Of a stretch of DNA of 64,000 bases, positions 37,651 through 50,550 are shown one piece after another. The DNA comes from Schistosoma haematobium (Eukaryota; Platyhelminthes; Trematoda; Strigeidida; Schistosomatidae), in NCBI RefSeq assembly GCF_000699445.3, contig NC_067196.1, positions 22,461,116 through 22,525,115 on the forward strand. Direction: 5' to 3'. The notes under the pieces are model-generated. The model was not told the origin of the DNA, ran no database searches, and saw only the letters and a program-made list of their open reading frames with translations. The translations under genes were made by a program, and so were the position numbers. Each line of letters starts with the position of its first letter. The first letter of the stretch is position 1.

Positions 37651-38245
37651 GAGCACTATACGGACACATCAAGACTGGTAGACTTTTGTGAACTTGATGT
37701 GCCTCCAGGCAGGATCGTAAGTATAAGGCTACTCTATCCCAATTCCTGTTCTTCCGTCATTGCGAAACAAAGACATCCCGCGTACTGCTAGCTCCTGGCC
37801 CATAAACTGAGATGTCCAAGTTTCAGATATTCCCGTCTGATGAGCATTGTGCGGCCAAATCACCAGCTGATTTCGCTACAACACTTGGGATACTCAGGTT
37901 CTTAGACGGTGACGCCTGGCTTTTTTCAACTTTGGTAACCGAGGTCCAATCACCTGCGGAGTTTTGGGGAGTCATCGTTGCATTTCGGGGGCCCCGTGCT
38001 GTGAGACCCAAGTTTGCTAAAGGAGTCCATTACTGTTGACGTTATGATGGTTTCGATTTTCAGCATGTCATCACCAGTGTTATTACATGCTCTATAGATA
38101 GTAGAGCTGCCGAGATCCCTCTTTTCGTCTTCATTCAAGTTTATTTGTGAATTTTTAATTGTCATGGAACAGTTATTTGTTTTCCGTCCCTCCTAATAAT
38201 ACTGTTTGGATTTCCAGATGTGTAGGGTTCTGGATTTTAGTTTCT
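37651..38245. other. Unassigned sequence between retroelement fragments
   Basis: Open frames occur on both strands (for example 38011-37823 minus and 37812-38039 plus), but none resembles a family I recognise. The position suggests further retroelement debris. Confidence -1.
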
Positions 38246-38249
38246 CTTG

Positions 38250-38640
38250 TACAAATTAAAGCCTTTCCGGAGGATATTTGTGCCAGTGATATCAATTGCA
38301 TGTCCCAACTCTATTGAGTGTAATTCTGTCCCTGATTTGTTTTTTAGTTTTTCCAACTCATATGAGGATTTATGAGTGTGCTTCCAGCAAAGCTTGTGTT
38401 CCTTCACCCTCACATGCAGTTGTCGTGATGTCTCACCTACATATAAACTATTACAATCACCACATTTGATCGCATATACACAAATTTGTTATTGCTCTAT
38501 CCCTACTGAATCTTTGATTGTTACCCGTTTAGACCTTACGGTGTTGTTTGTTCGAAAGATTACCCTTATATTTTGAAGATCCATGATCCTTTCTATTTCT
38601 GAAATTCTTTTACGACAAAGGATCACCACCGTGTTAGCCT
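38250..38640 (-). mobile_element. Penelope-like element fragment with GIY-YIG domain
   Basis: The minus strand reads RISEIERIMDLQNIRVIFRT, then YAIKCGDCNSLYVGETSRQL, then HVRVKEHKLCWKHTHKSSYE. YAI...YVG is the GIY-YIG signature, with the CGDCN cysteines and the Arg/His positions typical of Penelope-like endonucleases. Upstream RT sequence is not recognisable, and one internal stop precedes the domain. It is a 5'-truncated, inactive copy. Confidence -1.
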
Positions 38641-38959
38641 ATCCTTTTGACTCATTCCTTTTCTTGTCTTTTCTGTATTATTTCTCGATTATTCCTTTTA
38701 TAAAATCCTTGAAATAACTATTCATCATCAAAGTGGACATAAATTTATTTCACTGTTTTGTCACTTGGGCCCATGACGAGGTTTTAAACTCTGTTTGTCG
38801 GACTTTTGGTAACTGTCACTTTGTAAACTGACTTGTATTCTAGATATTTCACAGGAAATGTTGGCATTTGTGATAAACTGGCATTTATGTAATCATTGCG
38901 TTTCGTTTCACGTACATCAACAGGAGTTTTGGTTGACGGAGACACCCTTTGTTTATTGT

Positions 38960-40430
38960 GGTGGTGACTTGAGGTACACCACTTATGACCGGCTTCCACA
39001 TAGATAGTGTTCACTCTGCTCTCACTCTCTGTCTTTGGCGATATAAGAAGTTTCTTGTCCATCCTTGTACGTCACCTGTTATTCGAAAGCCCGAGACGTT
39101 CTACACAGGTCCTAATCGAGAAACCTTATCGAATGCTTTTGAAAAAACGGTATCATCCGTCCAATCCCCAAGGAGTTAATGTTGAGAAAAGTTTGAGGTT
39201 GATGGTTGACTGAAGAATACATTTCCCAGTTGCATGAACCGGTCCCGTAGCCTGCATATCAGTTGTGTGGTTATGAGAAGTGTTTTCAATAATAACTGTA
39301 GAGTTGATCTCACAAAGATAGATTGGTATAGTATTAGTTCTGGTCAAACCTGATTCAGCCAGTATATCTGAAGTTTCATGAAACAATCATTGAGAATTTC
39401 AATCTCTACGTTTTGTTTTTCTCTTAATGTACAAAAACAATCGTTTTGAGCAAGTACGGCTATTATATGCAAGCTGTCTTTCGTATGTGATGCGACATCT
39501 AGAAATATTCTGGGCTTTTCGGTATTTACACCTAAATAGTTTATGGCTTGTTCATAAGATCAAGTTACATGTAGGATTCCTGCACCTCAGCAGCCTTCGG
39601 TTTTTCTGATTGATTCTTGAACGGTGGAATGATAGTTGACGTATTGACCGTGGGATGAAGGGTAGTGCTACGGATTCAAATGTGGCTCTAACCTCATTTC
39701 ATTTGTGTCCGAATGACCAATCTATTGAAATAGAATAGTCTAATCGGCGTATTGTTAGTCTATTAGATGTTGGAACGAAGTAGAGCAGATACACAGTGTA
39801 TATTGTGTCCGAAACCTAAAATGAAGCAACACGTGATCAGTGCTCGCTAGTGGAGGCAGGTGCTGAATGTCGGTAACATTGGCACAGTAGTGTGTAAAGA
39901 CGAGGTCCATAAATGATGGTTCATGTTCCACTATATGTTGGTTTTATGATAAGTTGAACAAGTGCATACTGAATAGTATTCATCAGCAGGTTGTTATCAA
40001 AACATCCTCCTAAGGTCGTAAGTTCAATCCAACAGATGCTTGAAGAATCGAAGTCTCCAATGATGAGATAACAATTGTCCTTAATTCGGATACAGATATT
40101 TCTTAGGGTTTAGCCGTCCATGAGACAACGTGGAACATGGCATATTCTCTCATGGTCAGTAACTAATGTCTTGATTTTATTGTGCAACATGCTACCTCAT
40201 GTGTGTCCTTATCGTGTGCCCCTAGCGTACTTGATTGTGCACGAAATTGACCTCCGACGTACTCTCTGTCTTCTAACATAGATACAGCCTGTAGTCTGGA
40301 TCACGATGAGCTCACATTTCTGTAACAATACTTATACCTAAACTTAATTCATATATCATCAAGCGTAGCTCGCAAATTTTGTTTCCAAGTCCACAAGCGT
40401 CTGTGTAGCACACATTTAAAATATTCGGGG
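38960..40430 (-). mobile_element. CR1-like non-LTR retrotransposon, endonuclease and RT start
   Basis: Minus-strand pieces in order are GLGNKICELRLMIYE and YLIIGDFDSS (AP endonuclease, about 40,420-40,000), then HSAPASTSEH (about 39,850), then FSKAFDKVSRLG (about 39,150) and KPVISGVPQV (about 38,970), the RT finger/palm blocks. Coding similarity stops directly after GVPQ. Many stops and frame changes show it is dead. The Penelope-like fragment lies 0.3 kb further downstream. Confidence -1.
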
Positions 40431-42090
40431 GATGAATCGTCTTGTTTGTTTATTCGGAATCCCAAAATGGCTTATTGGTACATAAGTGTTGTGAAGAAAT
40501 CATTTTGGGTTTCTCCAGAAATCCAGTTATACTCAGGTTTCAATAGTGTTCGCATAACATCCGCCATATTTAAACAGGTTCTGTAGAACCTAGAAGGATA
40601 TCGAGTTGATTTTTAAAAAGGAAAGGAAAAAGTCGAGTGTAAGAACTCGAAATATGTAAGTAATCTAATAAGCGTGTTTTTGATAACAGAATGAGGATAG
40701 ACGAAAATATATATGCATCACGAAAGTAGTAAAAAAATAAATGAACTAACAAGCAAACCAAGAAACAAATTAATCGAGTTAGATTTGAATGTATAATAAG
40801 AAGTTGTGCAGTGACAGTTTAGAGTGATATGCGGAAGTCCTAATTAATTGCGGTGAATAATCACCAAGTATCGATGTGTATGGGTCGTATATACGTATTG
40901 GAGATAAAATGAATCTGAAAAGTTTATTTGAGCGCAATACACGACATTGTGCCAAATGCAAACTTTGGATGTTGAAGAATAATATTTACTTATTTACCGA
41001 AGCAGGTCTCGGAATTATTTGTTTCCAAGACTTGAATACCCGAGAAACCTGGATTTTCAGGTTTAATTCTCATTTTTCTTTCGCACTTCTAACTCAGTGA
41101 GAGCACTTGATTGGATCCCAATCCGGTTGAATACAAATGTTCGAATTCCGGGTTCTGTACGCGTAATCTATCATAACGTCTTTAAACACTTCTGAATACT
41201 ATAATTGAGATCCTTTTTTTGGGGTCTCACTTTCAACCTACTTAGCAAGTCTTGTCAACTTAGTAATATGTGCTCCTAAAAAGTTTACTAGTTGTGCATT
41301 TCTAACGGCAGACTCCACTTACTCCAGATTATGTACATGCGTTTCCGTAGAGTATTTTCATTCTGAATCCTCCAGATTCCAAATAATTAGACCTTTAGGA
41401 TCGTTTTCACGGATGTCGATTGTGCTGTAGTCTCCCTAACATTGACTACTGGAGGCTGTTCTTCCGTTGTCCATCTGTTTTTTTTTACTTTCGGACAAAA
41501 TCCGTTATTTTAAACATCCAACTTTTCTCGTGAAAGAGTTTTGTTTTCTGCAGATTGTATCGTTGGATTTACCCTATCAGCAGTGCTTGGAGCAAATACA
41601 CATCCTATGAGTGATATTTTTTTGTCCAGACAGTGCGGGACGTATTACAATTACATGTAAAAACGGTTGTGGTGTACTGATGGTTTGAGTCCCAGTCTTT
41701 CGATCAAGTATAAGAACCAAGCTAACGGCACTAGCGACCACACTTATTGCATCTTGTTTGTCTGAGGTCAGATTTACTGAGTGGTCATCATCGCTCATCA
41801 GCTTCTTCAGAAGGGGAAGCTCCAGGACTTCATGCAGGAAAACTGCTTTTGTAAGGCGTTGTTCTTTACGTAATTGTGGTGAAGCCTGTTTACAACAGGG
41901 TTTGCACTCCATCATCGATAGATTGTTATACATTTTTTGAAGCCACCTCTTGCACCTGTCTTACTGCTTGTCATATTCAGCAAGGAAGAGGTACATTAGT
42001 CGACTGCATCAATGACTGTGAATGACCACTATAACCAGTGCGACGTGAATACAGCTAGTCGTGTAAGATTAAAAGTTATAACGTCACTAT
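40431..42090. other. Unassigned stretch between CR1-like and gypsy elements
   Basis: The only long frame is 41933-41577 (minus, 118 aa, Leu/Val-rich with no recognised motif). The gypsy integrase would be expected here, but I cannot find its HHCC or DDE blocks. A tRNA-like SINE head may sit at 41,095-41,175. Confidence -1.
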
Positions 42091-42099
42091 AAAACGATC

Positions 42100-44735
42100 A
42101 CTTTTGGGATTAAAGGCGTAAAACAAAGTTTGGGGGTCAGTGAGTATCACAAAATCTCTACCTTGAAATAAATGTTTAAATTGTTTAACCATTAAGTAAA
42201 TGGCCAATAGTTCTCTATTGAAAGTATTGTATAGCGTTTGTGTTGGCACTAGTTTCTTTGGAAGAAAGAAAGCGGACTGATCTCATGATTTACTCGTTGT
42301 TGTAGCACTACATCTACTACTACCTGAGATTTGTCTGTAAACAAAATTAGTTTCCCCCCGGTCAGGACTTAAGTAGGTCAGCATGGGGAAGCATATGGTT
42401 TCTGTTTTAGCCTTACAAAAAGCATCTTCTGTTACGATATATAACGTTGTATAAATGCTGGACAGTGTGGAATTATTTGACGATGATTGCAACGGGAAGA
42501 GAACGCTGAACATCCCCCCACAGCGTTTTTTGTTGGACAGTACTATCATTTATTTGTTTCTTCTCCCTGTCGTATATCATAACCTTGTTTAACCACACCT
42601 TTTGTTCTTCAGTCTTCCTCGTCTGAGCCTTTATTATGTGATTTTGACCAAAGACTTATATTTTTGTTACCTAATTTTCTATTGCATGTTGCCGGACTAT
42701 TGACAGTATGATCGTGTTTGACTAAACTCAAGGTCACGGCGCAGTTCAGTGTGTGACTGTTAACCTTTTGACTGTCTACTTGGGAGGATCGTTGGAACCC
42801 CTGCAGACAGATCCTGCCTCGTTGAGAAGTGTTTTTGTTGATTCTCAGGTATCGAACCCTTTGGTGTCAACTGTTTCTTTTCTTGTTTAGCGCGCTACTT
42901 GCGTTAGAGAAACTTCTGACCGTATAGCACAGGCTGTACTGTTTAAGGTATTTTGTATTTTCGACATAATTTGTCCTATTTCCTAAATTAGTACCGTTTA
43001 AATTGAACACAGAGTTTGTGTTTTGATATAATTTAATACGAGTGTCTCAAAAACGCTTGGCACGTTATACTGAAGAACGTAGTCTTATCTATTCGAATAA
43101 ACTTTGGTTAGTCAGTCCTTCATTCAAACCTAATACTGGCAGTTCGGTCGTTACAATGATAATTAATTATCTCCAAAAAACGTCAAAGCTTACTCAATGA
43201 ATATGGTTCTGAGAAATTTCTGATGGCTGGAATACTTTCGCCTAATATTTTGACTCCGTGTTTGTCGATCGATATGCCTAAAAATCTAGACCCCAAAACC
43301 GCATTTGGATGGATTACTAACTATACCGAACCTCTGAACTCTTTCGAACAGTTCATGTAGGTGATCAATATGTTCGTGGAGCGAACTACTAGATATTAGT
43401 ACATCGTCGATATACACGATCTCATCCATAAATCCGTTAAATATCTATGTGGCGTTCTTTGATCCGAATGACATTCCCATGAATTCAAGCGAACCAAAAG
43501 GAGCAGTGATGTCTGTTTTTGTAATATCCTTGGATGCTATTGAAATCTAATGGTACGTTCGCACAAGAATGATCTTATAAAAATGTGCTTGCTGTGTAAT
43601 GTAGGCAAAATATCGTGCAGATGGGGGATCAGGTAACGTTAGGTTATTCAATAACCGATAATCACCACATGGTCGCCAACCCTGATCCCGCTTATGTACC
43701 ATGCTAATTGGGGATACCCAGAGGCTGCTCGGTAGACGTATTATTCGACGTTGCATCATGGGCTCAAATTTGGCTTTTGCAAGTCTAAGGTTTTCTGGTG
43801 TTAATCAAAGTGAACGTGCCGAAAGTGGCTGACGTTTTGTGATAATTCGATGTACTACTGAATGTTGTTAGGTATTTTCACTGTGGTCTGGTTTCGTTGT
43901 CTAGAAAAATTTAGATAGAATACTAGCAACGGTATCATTTACTGGTATGCCGATCTTAATACTGTGTATGTGATAGTGTAAATGAACTCCTAGAACTTGA
44001 ATTTTCGTACAAGTATCGGCAGATTTTCGTTTTATAGTATCAACTGGTAAGTTGTAGGAGCTTAGGAAGTCTGCGCATAGTAAAGGGTTACGGACATCGG
44101 CGACAATAAAAACACCCAACTTAGATGACGTATAACTTCTAGGTCTAATATCAGACATTGTGCCCCATATGTCTTCATTTCAGTTTTGTTATCTGCTCGC
44201 AATGGGTATTTTCCACACATGGCAATACGTCTCTTGGCTAAGGTAACTGAGATAATACTGACCTTGGCCTCGATGTCTAGCAAGACTTTTTAGCCGGAAT
44301 TCTTATCCAGGACGTGGGGGAGGCCACTTAAAGCACAACCAGTAACAGTTGTTGCCACTATTGTCTGTCGGCAAGTCTCCCAACAGGGAAAATGACTCCA
44401 AGGATTTGCAGGACGTAACACGCCTCCTAGCGTTATCATCATATTTTTTATTGTACCAACAGCTGTGGCCGTTCTATTTGTCCGTTCATGTGTCGTGTTG
44501 GTCCTTACCCCCCCCCAAGAACTAGATCAGGACCTTAGAGATGTGAGATTGGAAACTGTAATTCATCCGGCTTGTCATCAAGGCTAGCAGAAGTGCGTAC
44601 ATGATGTTTACGTAGGTAGTTTAATTCAGCTGTTAACGATGCTATGGTAGGGGTTTGCTTACTACTCGAAATGTCTGTTATCATCTGTATGTAAGGTATC
44701 GTACCATATGTTAATTCCAAAACCTTGTCAGACAT
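42100..44735 (-). mobile_element. Ty3/gypsy LTR retrotransposon, decayed pol
   Basis: On the minus strand, a gag-like piece (44,735-44,535) is followed by a protease-like IEAKVSIIS block (about 44,270). RT pieces are QGWRPCGDYRLLNNLTLPD (about 43,640) and YIDDVLISSSS (about 43,390), the catalytic YIDD box. RNase H reads NTFNRELLAIYLMVKQFK and GRDFVILTD (about 42,230-42,130). Stops and frameshifts occur throughout. Coding breaks abruptly after EIINYH at about 43,156, where LTR-like sequence begins. Paired terminal LTRs were not found, so the borders are approximate. Confidence -1.
42600..43155 (-). mobile_element. Putative solo LTR nested in the gypsy pol
   Basis: On the minus strand a non-coding block starting TGTAACGACCGAACTGCC interrupts pol between RT and RNase H. 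pol-like coding resumes near 42,480 (AFCKAKT, LTYLSPD). A TG start and the size (about 550 bp) fit an LTR. The far end and a target-site duplication could not be fixed. Confidence -1.
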
Positions 44736-47320
44736 GCTGGCTAGTGTCTTGAAATCTAAAGGTTAACTGTGAGCACAAAGAATTCGCCTGACTAGCGTTG
44801 GCAAGCGTTGTAGCCAAATTTCTTTCGGAAAAGAATGACCAACCTTATGAGGTCCGATCAACTGCATCATCTGCCATAATAATTGAGACGGTGACTTATC
44901 ACCTGACTAGGACTAATACATCCCAGATATAATTCTTGTTCTCAGTTATCCGCTGCTACGAAGCAGAACTTTGATATATTCGCCGTTTATGATTACGGAT
45001 TACACGTATATCCTCATCAGATGACTAACTTGGGTACACATCTCGGATTACAGTAATTATAGTGGCAACTGCCAACTACTTATAACTGTGGATTACAAGA
45101 CCAAGATAAACTTGAACACACCCACTCCAGACAATTTAAGTAACGTCCAGCAAATTTTTATTTGTGTACAATTTATAGTTCATAAATTAACAAAATGTTT
45201 CTTTTGTAATGACTTTGTCATTATTCTTGGAGTTGGTATATTTCGGTCCACCACAGACCAGAGGACACTTAGCACTGAGAATCAGAGATAGGCATCAAAA
45301 AATTAGTAACGCTGGAAAACAACTGAGAAGAATTGATCACGGCAGAGTTTTATGGAGAATCCTGGCTCCTCCAATAGGTATAATAGGTGCAATTAAGTAA
45401 TTAATATGCATATAATAGTGATCAGGCTATATTTTCTAAACTCAATTAGGAACTGGGTTGTTTTCCACTTCACAAGCGTGCATGTCGTACCAGTCGCAGT
45501 ATGACGATGGTTTGGGTGTGTGCAAATGCAGTACTTTTCCACATTAACGTCGCGTTCATATACGACATTCCCAAGTTAGAAGTTGCTCGTAAATGAGAAA
45601 GAAGGCATAAAAAACTTCTAGTCAGGACGAGTGATAGACTATAAATCCTGGGTGGATTTTGTGGCATCTATCCACCATTATCCAAGCTTATGTTTAACCG
45701 AACATAAGTAGTCAGCATATATAGTCAAGAGGAGTACCAGAAGGTTCAGTTGTGTTCTGTCTGGTAACCCTAATTTTCAGGCTCCAGTACTGTTAAGAGA
45801 TCTTGAGGACCGATTGAACATAAAGTGGTATGACACAAGCGAAAGAGAACAGTCAAGTCAGCGCAAAAATCCACTAGTATGATATTTAAAATATATGTTC
45901 ATACAGTAAGATATATGAATTGTTGATTTTAAACACTACTCGGTCAAATTATACAAATCCGATTACTAATCCGGTTGTGTAAGAATCATGTAAGAAGTGG
46001 TGGATACACATGTCGTTCTGAACTACTCTGAGAGCGAAATAAGTGTTAATTATAAGTCTTTGGTTTCCACCGCTCTGCATTGAACTCGACATCTAAACAT
46101 CGGGTATTGTTTCACCCAAATCTTCTCTATCCGTTAACGAGGCACATTCGTTTGATCCACTCGTAGTTTACGACGCCAAATAACAACAGAACCGAATTCC
46201 GATCCAGATAGTAAACTTTATTTATAAATTACAAGTAATAAATCTAAACATATCGTTTGGATAAAAATCATAACAACTGCGGAACAAACCTTTAATTTTT
46301 AGGTTTACGGGGCAAAAGCTTTCAAAGTACGCGACCAAAAACAGAGTGAAAATAAAGTGTTCGGGGTAAAAGTTACAAACACACGAGTTCAAATTTTAAT
46401 TAAAACAAATGCATCTAAAACATAGCGGAATAATTAATATTCAATACAACAGTTCTTAAAAGGTCGAATATTTTCAGTTCTTCTGCTACATTCACAGACT
46501 AACTTAGTTCCTCGCAATCCTAATAGTTTGAGACACAACACAAGTTCTACGAGACGTTCCCACCACCCATAAAGAATTGAACATTACGACTTATTTAATT
46601 GCCATAAATTTCTCCTATCTTAACGCGTGCGAATGCAGAACTCTATTGATGAAAATCAGCGATGAGCCCGCGTCGTATTTCCTTGGGGACTGTCCATACC
46701 ATAAGAAAAGACAAAGGTATTACTCAATGGATCATGCTATATGTCCCTTCCTGTTAGCACACTCTACCAAGGAATTATTTACTCTGACTCCTAAACTATC
46801 CAGCACCTTTCTTAGTGTCAGTTAAATTCGGATTCCAGATTGGTTTAAAGGTGCAGTTAAAAGTCGGTTAATTAAAGCTATATAAACAACGTCCCATGCA
46901 GCGAAGCCGTGACTAACATGCTCTAGTAGAAACCTATTCTTTTATAATAGTGATTACTTATTTCCAAATAACATCATGTCACTCGACGCATGCCAGTTTA
47001 CAGACACGATTAAATTTTTACAAATGTTACAGAATTTACTGTAATAAGTCACTAATTTGGTTGGTACGTTATAAGACACATCGGTCATAGAAACAAGTGA
47101 ACACATTTTCGTACGTTAGAATATGATTGTTAGTAAAACTCGAATGTTTTATAGAAGGGTCGGGGTGCTTTACGTAGGCGGCATTGCGACAAGTAACTTA
47201 TGGTTGAGAATGAATGCGAATAAGGTTCAGGGCTGTTTATCACAAGTAATGCTGTAACTACATAACCGGCCAGTTGAAAACTTCAACTTCAACGTATTAT
47301 TTTCCTCTTCGTGACAGTGC
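44736..47320. other. Unassigned AT-rich stretch
   Basis: Short frames only. 46577-46825 (plus, 82 aa) is the longest and has no recognised motif. Text around 46,130-46,520 could be old LTR or UTR sequence, but I cannot assign it. Confidence -1.
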
Positions 47321-47335
47321 TCCCAGATAAATATA
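47321..47335. repeat. Target-site duplication, 3' side of the RTE element
   Basis: TCCCAGATAAATATA, identical to 50551-50565. Confidence -1.
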
Positions 47336-47344
47336 CTTACTTAC

Positions 47345-47806
47345 TTACTTACGCCTGTTACTCCTCGTGAAGGAGCATAGGCCGCTCACCAGCACTCTCC
47401 ATCCAACCCTGTCCTGGGCAATCCTTTCTAGCTCCGTCCAGTTGTAATTCATCGCTTTCATATCTGCTTCTATTATCCGACGCAATGTGTTCTTTGGCCT
47501 TCCTCTTTTTCGCTTCCCTTCAGGATTCCAAGTTGGGGCTTGCCTCGTGATGCAGTTTGACGATTTGCGTAATGTATGTCCTATCCATTTCCATCGTCTT
47601 TTCCTAATTTCTTCTTCAGCTGGAAGTTGGTTTGTTCTCTCCCACAGAAGGCTATTGCTGATGGTATCCGGCCAATGGATGTTGAGTATCTTGCGTAGAC
47701 AGCTATTTATAAATACTTGTACTTTCTTGATTGTGGTTGTTGTAGTTCTCCAAGTTTCAGCTCCATACAGTAGAACTGCCTTGACGTTCGTATTGAAGAT
47801 TCTCAC
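47345..47806 (-). pseudogene. RTE C-terminal part of the broken ORF
   Basis: 153 aa with the LLYGAETW motif and basic [12 protein letters not shown] and [14 protein letters not shown] stretches found after RT in RTE elements. It is out of frame with the RT part because of an indel near 47,980. It ends RSNRRK with the stop inside the (GTAA)n tail. Confidence -1.
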
Positions 47807-48089
47807 TTTGATATTGGTTGAAAGTTGTTTTGAGTTCCATATGTTCTTTAATTGTAGGAATGCGACCCTTGCTTTGCCGATCCTCGCCTTTACGTCTGCA
47901 CCGGATCCTCCTTGTTCATCGATGATGCCTCCCAGGTATGTGAAGGACTCTACATCTTCCAGAGTTTCGCCATCAAGTGATTGGATTGCTGTTCTCCGCT
48001 TTGAATTTGAGGACCTTAGTTTTCCCTTTGTGTATGCTGAGGCCTACTGATGCAGAGACTGCTGCTACACTGGCTGTCTTCATCTGCAT

Positions 48090-49166
48090 CTATTCGTGTG
48101 TACGTGATAGGAGGGCTAGGTCATCTGCGAAGTCCAGATCGTCTAATTGGTTCTGAGCTGTCCATTGTATTCCGTGTTTTCCTTCAGATGTTGAGGTCTT
48201 CATAATCCAGTCGACCACCAGAAGAAAGAGGAAGGGAGAGAGTAAACAGCCTTGTCTGACTCCGGTCCTTACTTGGAATGAATCTGTCAGCTGTCCTCCA
48301 TGCACTACTTTGCACTGTAGTCCGTCGTATGAGTTCCGGATAATATTGACAATCTTCTCAGGAACTCCGTAGTGTCGAAGAAGTTTCCATAATGTCCTCC
48401 TATCTACACTGTCGAATGCCTTTTCATAATCAATGAAGTTGATGTATAGTGATGAGTTCCACTCAACTGATTGTTCGACGATGATCCGTAGTGTTGCAAT
48501 TTGGTCTGTGCACGACCGATCCTTACGGAATCCAGCTTGTTGATCTCGAAGTTGGGCGTCTACTGCATCCTTCATCCGGTTCAGCAACACCCTGTTGAAG
48601 ACTTTCCCTGGTATTGACAGTAGTGTAATGCCTCTGTAGTTTTCACATTTGCTCAGATCTCCTTTCTTTGGAATCTTGACGAGGTGTCCTTCTTTCCAGT
48701 CCATCGGCACTTGTTCCTCCTCCCGAATCTTTTTGAATAGAAGATAAAGCATGCTTGTGGTTGCTTCGATGTCTGATTTCAGTGCTTCAGCTGGTATATT
48801 GTCGGGTCCTGCTGCTTTCCCGTTCTTGATTTGTCTGACGGCCATTCTAATTTCCTCCGTAGTTGGTGGATTGACATCTATAGGAAGATCTATGTGTGCT
48901 CCTTCGATGTCCGGTGGATTCATTGGAGCCGGCCTATTCAGGAGTTCCTCGAAGTATTCTACCCATCTGTTACGCTGTTGTTGAATTTCGGTGATTGGCT
49001 TGCCTTCTTTGTCTTTGACCGGCCTCTCTGATTTACTGTATTTCCCTGCTAGTTTCTTCGTTGTATTGTGAAGCTGTTTCATATTTCCTTCTCCAGCAGC
49101 TTTTTCTGCCGTCGTTGCTAATTCTTCCACGTATTTCTTCTTGTCGGCTCTAATGCTCCTCTTCAC
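48090..49166 (-). pseudogene. RTE reverse-transcriptase part of the broken ORF
   Basis: 358 aa covering the RT fingers and palm. The catalytic box reads FADD and the other RT blocks are present (GKAAGPDNIP, NYRGITLL, QAGFRKDRSC, EKAFDSVDR, GVRQGCLLSP). It ends at a premature stop just after SRTHE. Confidence -1.
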
Positions 49167-49214
49167 TTGCCTGTTTACTTCTATGTACTCAGCTTGTGCT
49201 TGGACTTTCTCTGC

Positions 49215-50363
49215 TCATGTTCGGCTGTTGTTAATTTCTGTCTTCTTGTTCTTCCTTTCTTTGATCCTGTCCAGTGTTTCTGTAGAGATCCATTCCTTAT
49301 GATGGTATTTCTTTAGACCGAGAGCCTCTTGACACGTTGAAGTTAATGCTTCCTTGATGCCTTTCCAGTTGTCCTCCATAGTAGTTTCTTCTTCTTTCAG
49401 TAGATCTTGTAAGGCTTGGAACCTGTTGTTGAGAGCTATCTTGAATTCATTGAGTTTGTCAGTATCTCGAAGGAAGGCTGTATTGAACCTTTGTATTGCT
49501 GTTTGTCCACTTGTCCAGTTCTTTTTTAGCTTCAGTTTTAAATTGGCTACAACTAGGTGGTGATCTGAAGCTACGTCAGCACCTCTCCTGGTTCTCACAT
49601 CTTCCATTGTCCTTCGGAATTTTTTGTTGATGTAAATATGATCTATTTGGTTCTCTGTAGTGTGGTCCGGTGAGATCCATGTAGCCTTGTGTATACTCTT
49701 GTGTGGAAATATTGTGCCTCCTATGACCAATTTGTTGAATGCACATAGATTTGCAAATCTTTCTCCATTTTCGTTTCTTTCTCCCAGTCCATGTCGTCCC
49801 ATAATATCTTCACATCCAGTGTTGTCTATTCCGACTTTGGCATTTAGATCTCCCATCAGAATACTTAGGTCCTTCCTTGGGCATTTCTCAATGATTGACT
49901 CCAGCCGCTCGTAGAACTGATCTTTAATTTCGTCGTTGCTATCATTGGTGGGTGCATAACATTGGATAATATTCATTAAGATCCCCTCCTTCTTTGTTTT
50001 GAATGATGCTTTGATGATTCTGGATCCGTGAGATTCCCATCCTACAAGTGCATTTCGTGCTACTTTGGACAGCATAAGAGCGACTCCCTGAGTGTGTGGA
50101 GCATTGTCCTCTTCGTGACCGGAGTATAGCAGCATCTCTCCCGTAGCTAACCTTTTCTGTCCAGCTTGGGTCCAGTGGGTTTCGCTGATTCCCAGTACTG
50201 CTAAGTTGTATCTCCTCATTTCCATTGATATTTGACTGGTCTTCCCGGTTTCCCACATTGTTCGAACGTTCCATGTACCTATAAAAATTTTTGCTCTGGT
50301 TGTTAGAAGGGGCATCGGCCTCGTGGCTTCCGAAGGAACTCGGCTTTCACCATGAAGCGTCAT
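49215..50363 (-). pseudogene. RTE AP-endonuclease part of the broken ORF
   Basis: 382 aa of the element polyprotein. Conserved exonuclease/endonuclease/phosphatase blocks are visible (GTWNVRTM, ISETHW, GDLNAKVG, ASDHHLVV), so the nuclease itself reads intact. A single premature stop then cuts it from RT. Confidence -1.
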
Positions 50364-50550
50364 AATTCTTCTATATGAAGACCTTCTAACTCCCAGGGCA
50401 GAGTTAAAATGGTTTGGATTATTTTTTCTGGTAAGCGTTTTTTTAGCGAGTTAGTTTTCTACGGGATGGGGACGCTAACCCCATGCCCAACCCTCCTCCT
50501 TTACCCGGGCTTGAGGCCGGCAGTAACCCTATAAGAGCTACAGGCGGAGT

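Larger units (their letters stand above)
47336..50550 (-). mobile_element. Full-length RTE-clade retrotransposon (SR2-like), 3,215 bp
   Basis: It is bounded by a perfect 15-bp target-site duplication. A leader of about 190 nt precedes the first ATG (50363-50361). The AP endonuclease (50,363-49,217) shows IFIGTWNVRTMWETGK, LGISETHWTQAGQ, LMGDLNAKVG and a terminal SDHHLVVANL block. One stop near 49,215 separates it from RT (49,166-48,090), with AGFRKDRSCTDQI, FIDYEKAFDSVDR, GVRQGCLLSP and FADDLALLS. A stop near 48,088 and a frameshift near 47,980 separate the C-terminal part (47,806-47,345; [20 protein letters not shown]). The 3' end is a (GTAA)n tail that also supplies the stop codon. Few lesions and an intact duplication suggest a fairly recent insertion. 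The SR2 name is from memory of family features. Confidence -1.

Noticed and set aside
38784..39062. 92-codon minus-strand frame as an independent gene
   Set aside because: It is an out-of-frame reading of the CR1 RT region; the neighbouring frame gives FSKAFDKV and VISGVPQ.
41577..41933. 118-codon minus-strand frame, considered as gypsy integrase
   Set aside because: No HHCC zinc finger or DDE residues; left unassigned.
47487..48050. 187-codon plus-strand frame
   Set aside because: Antisense shadow of the RTE C-terminal coding region.
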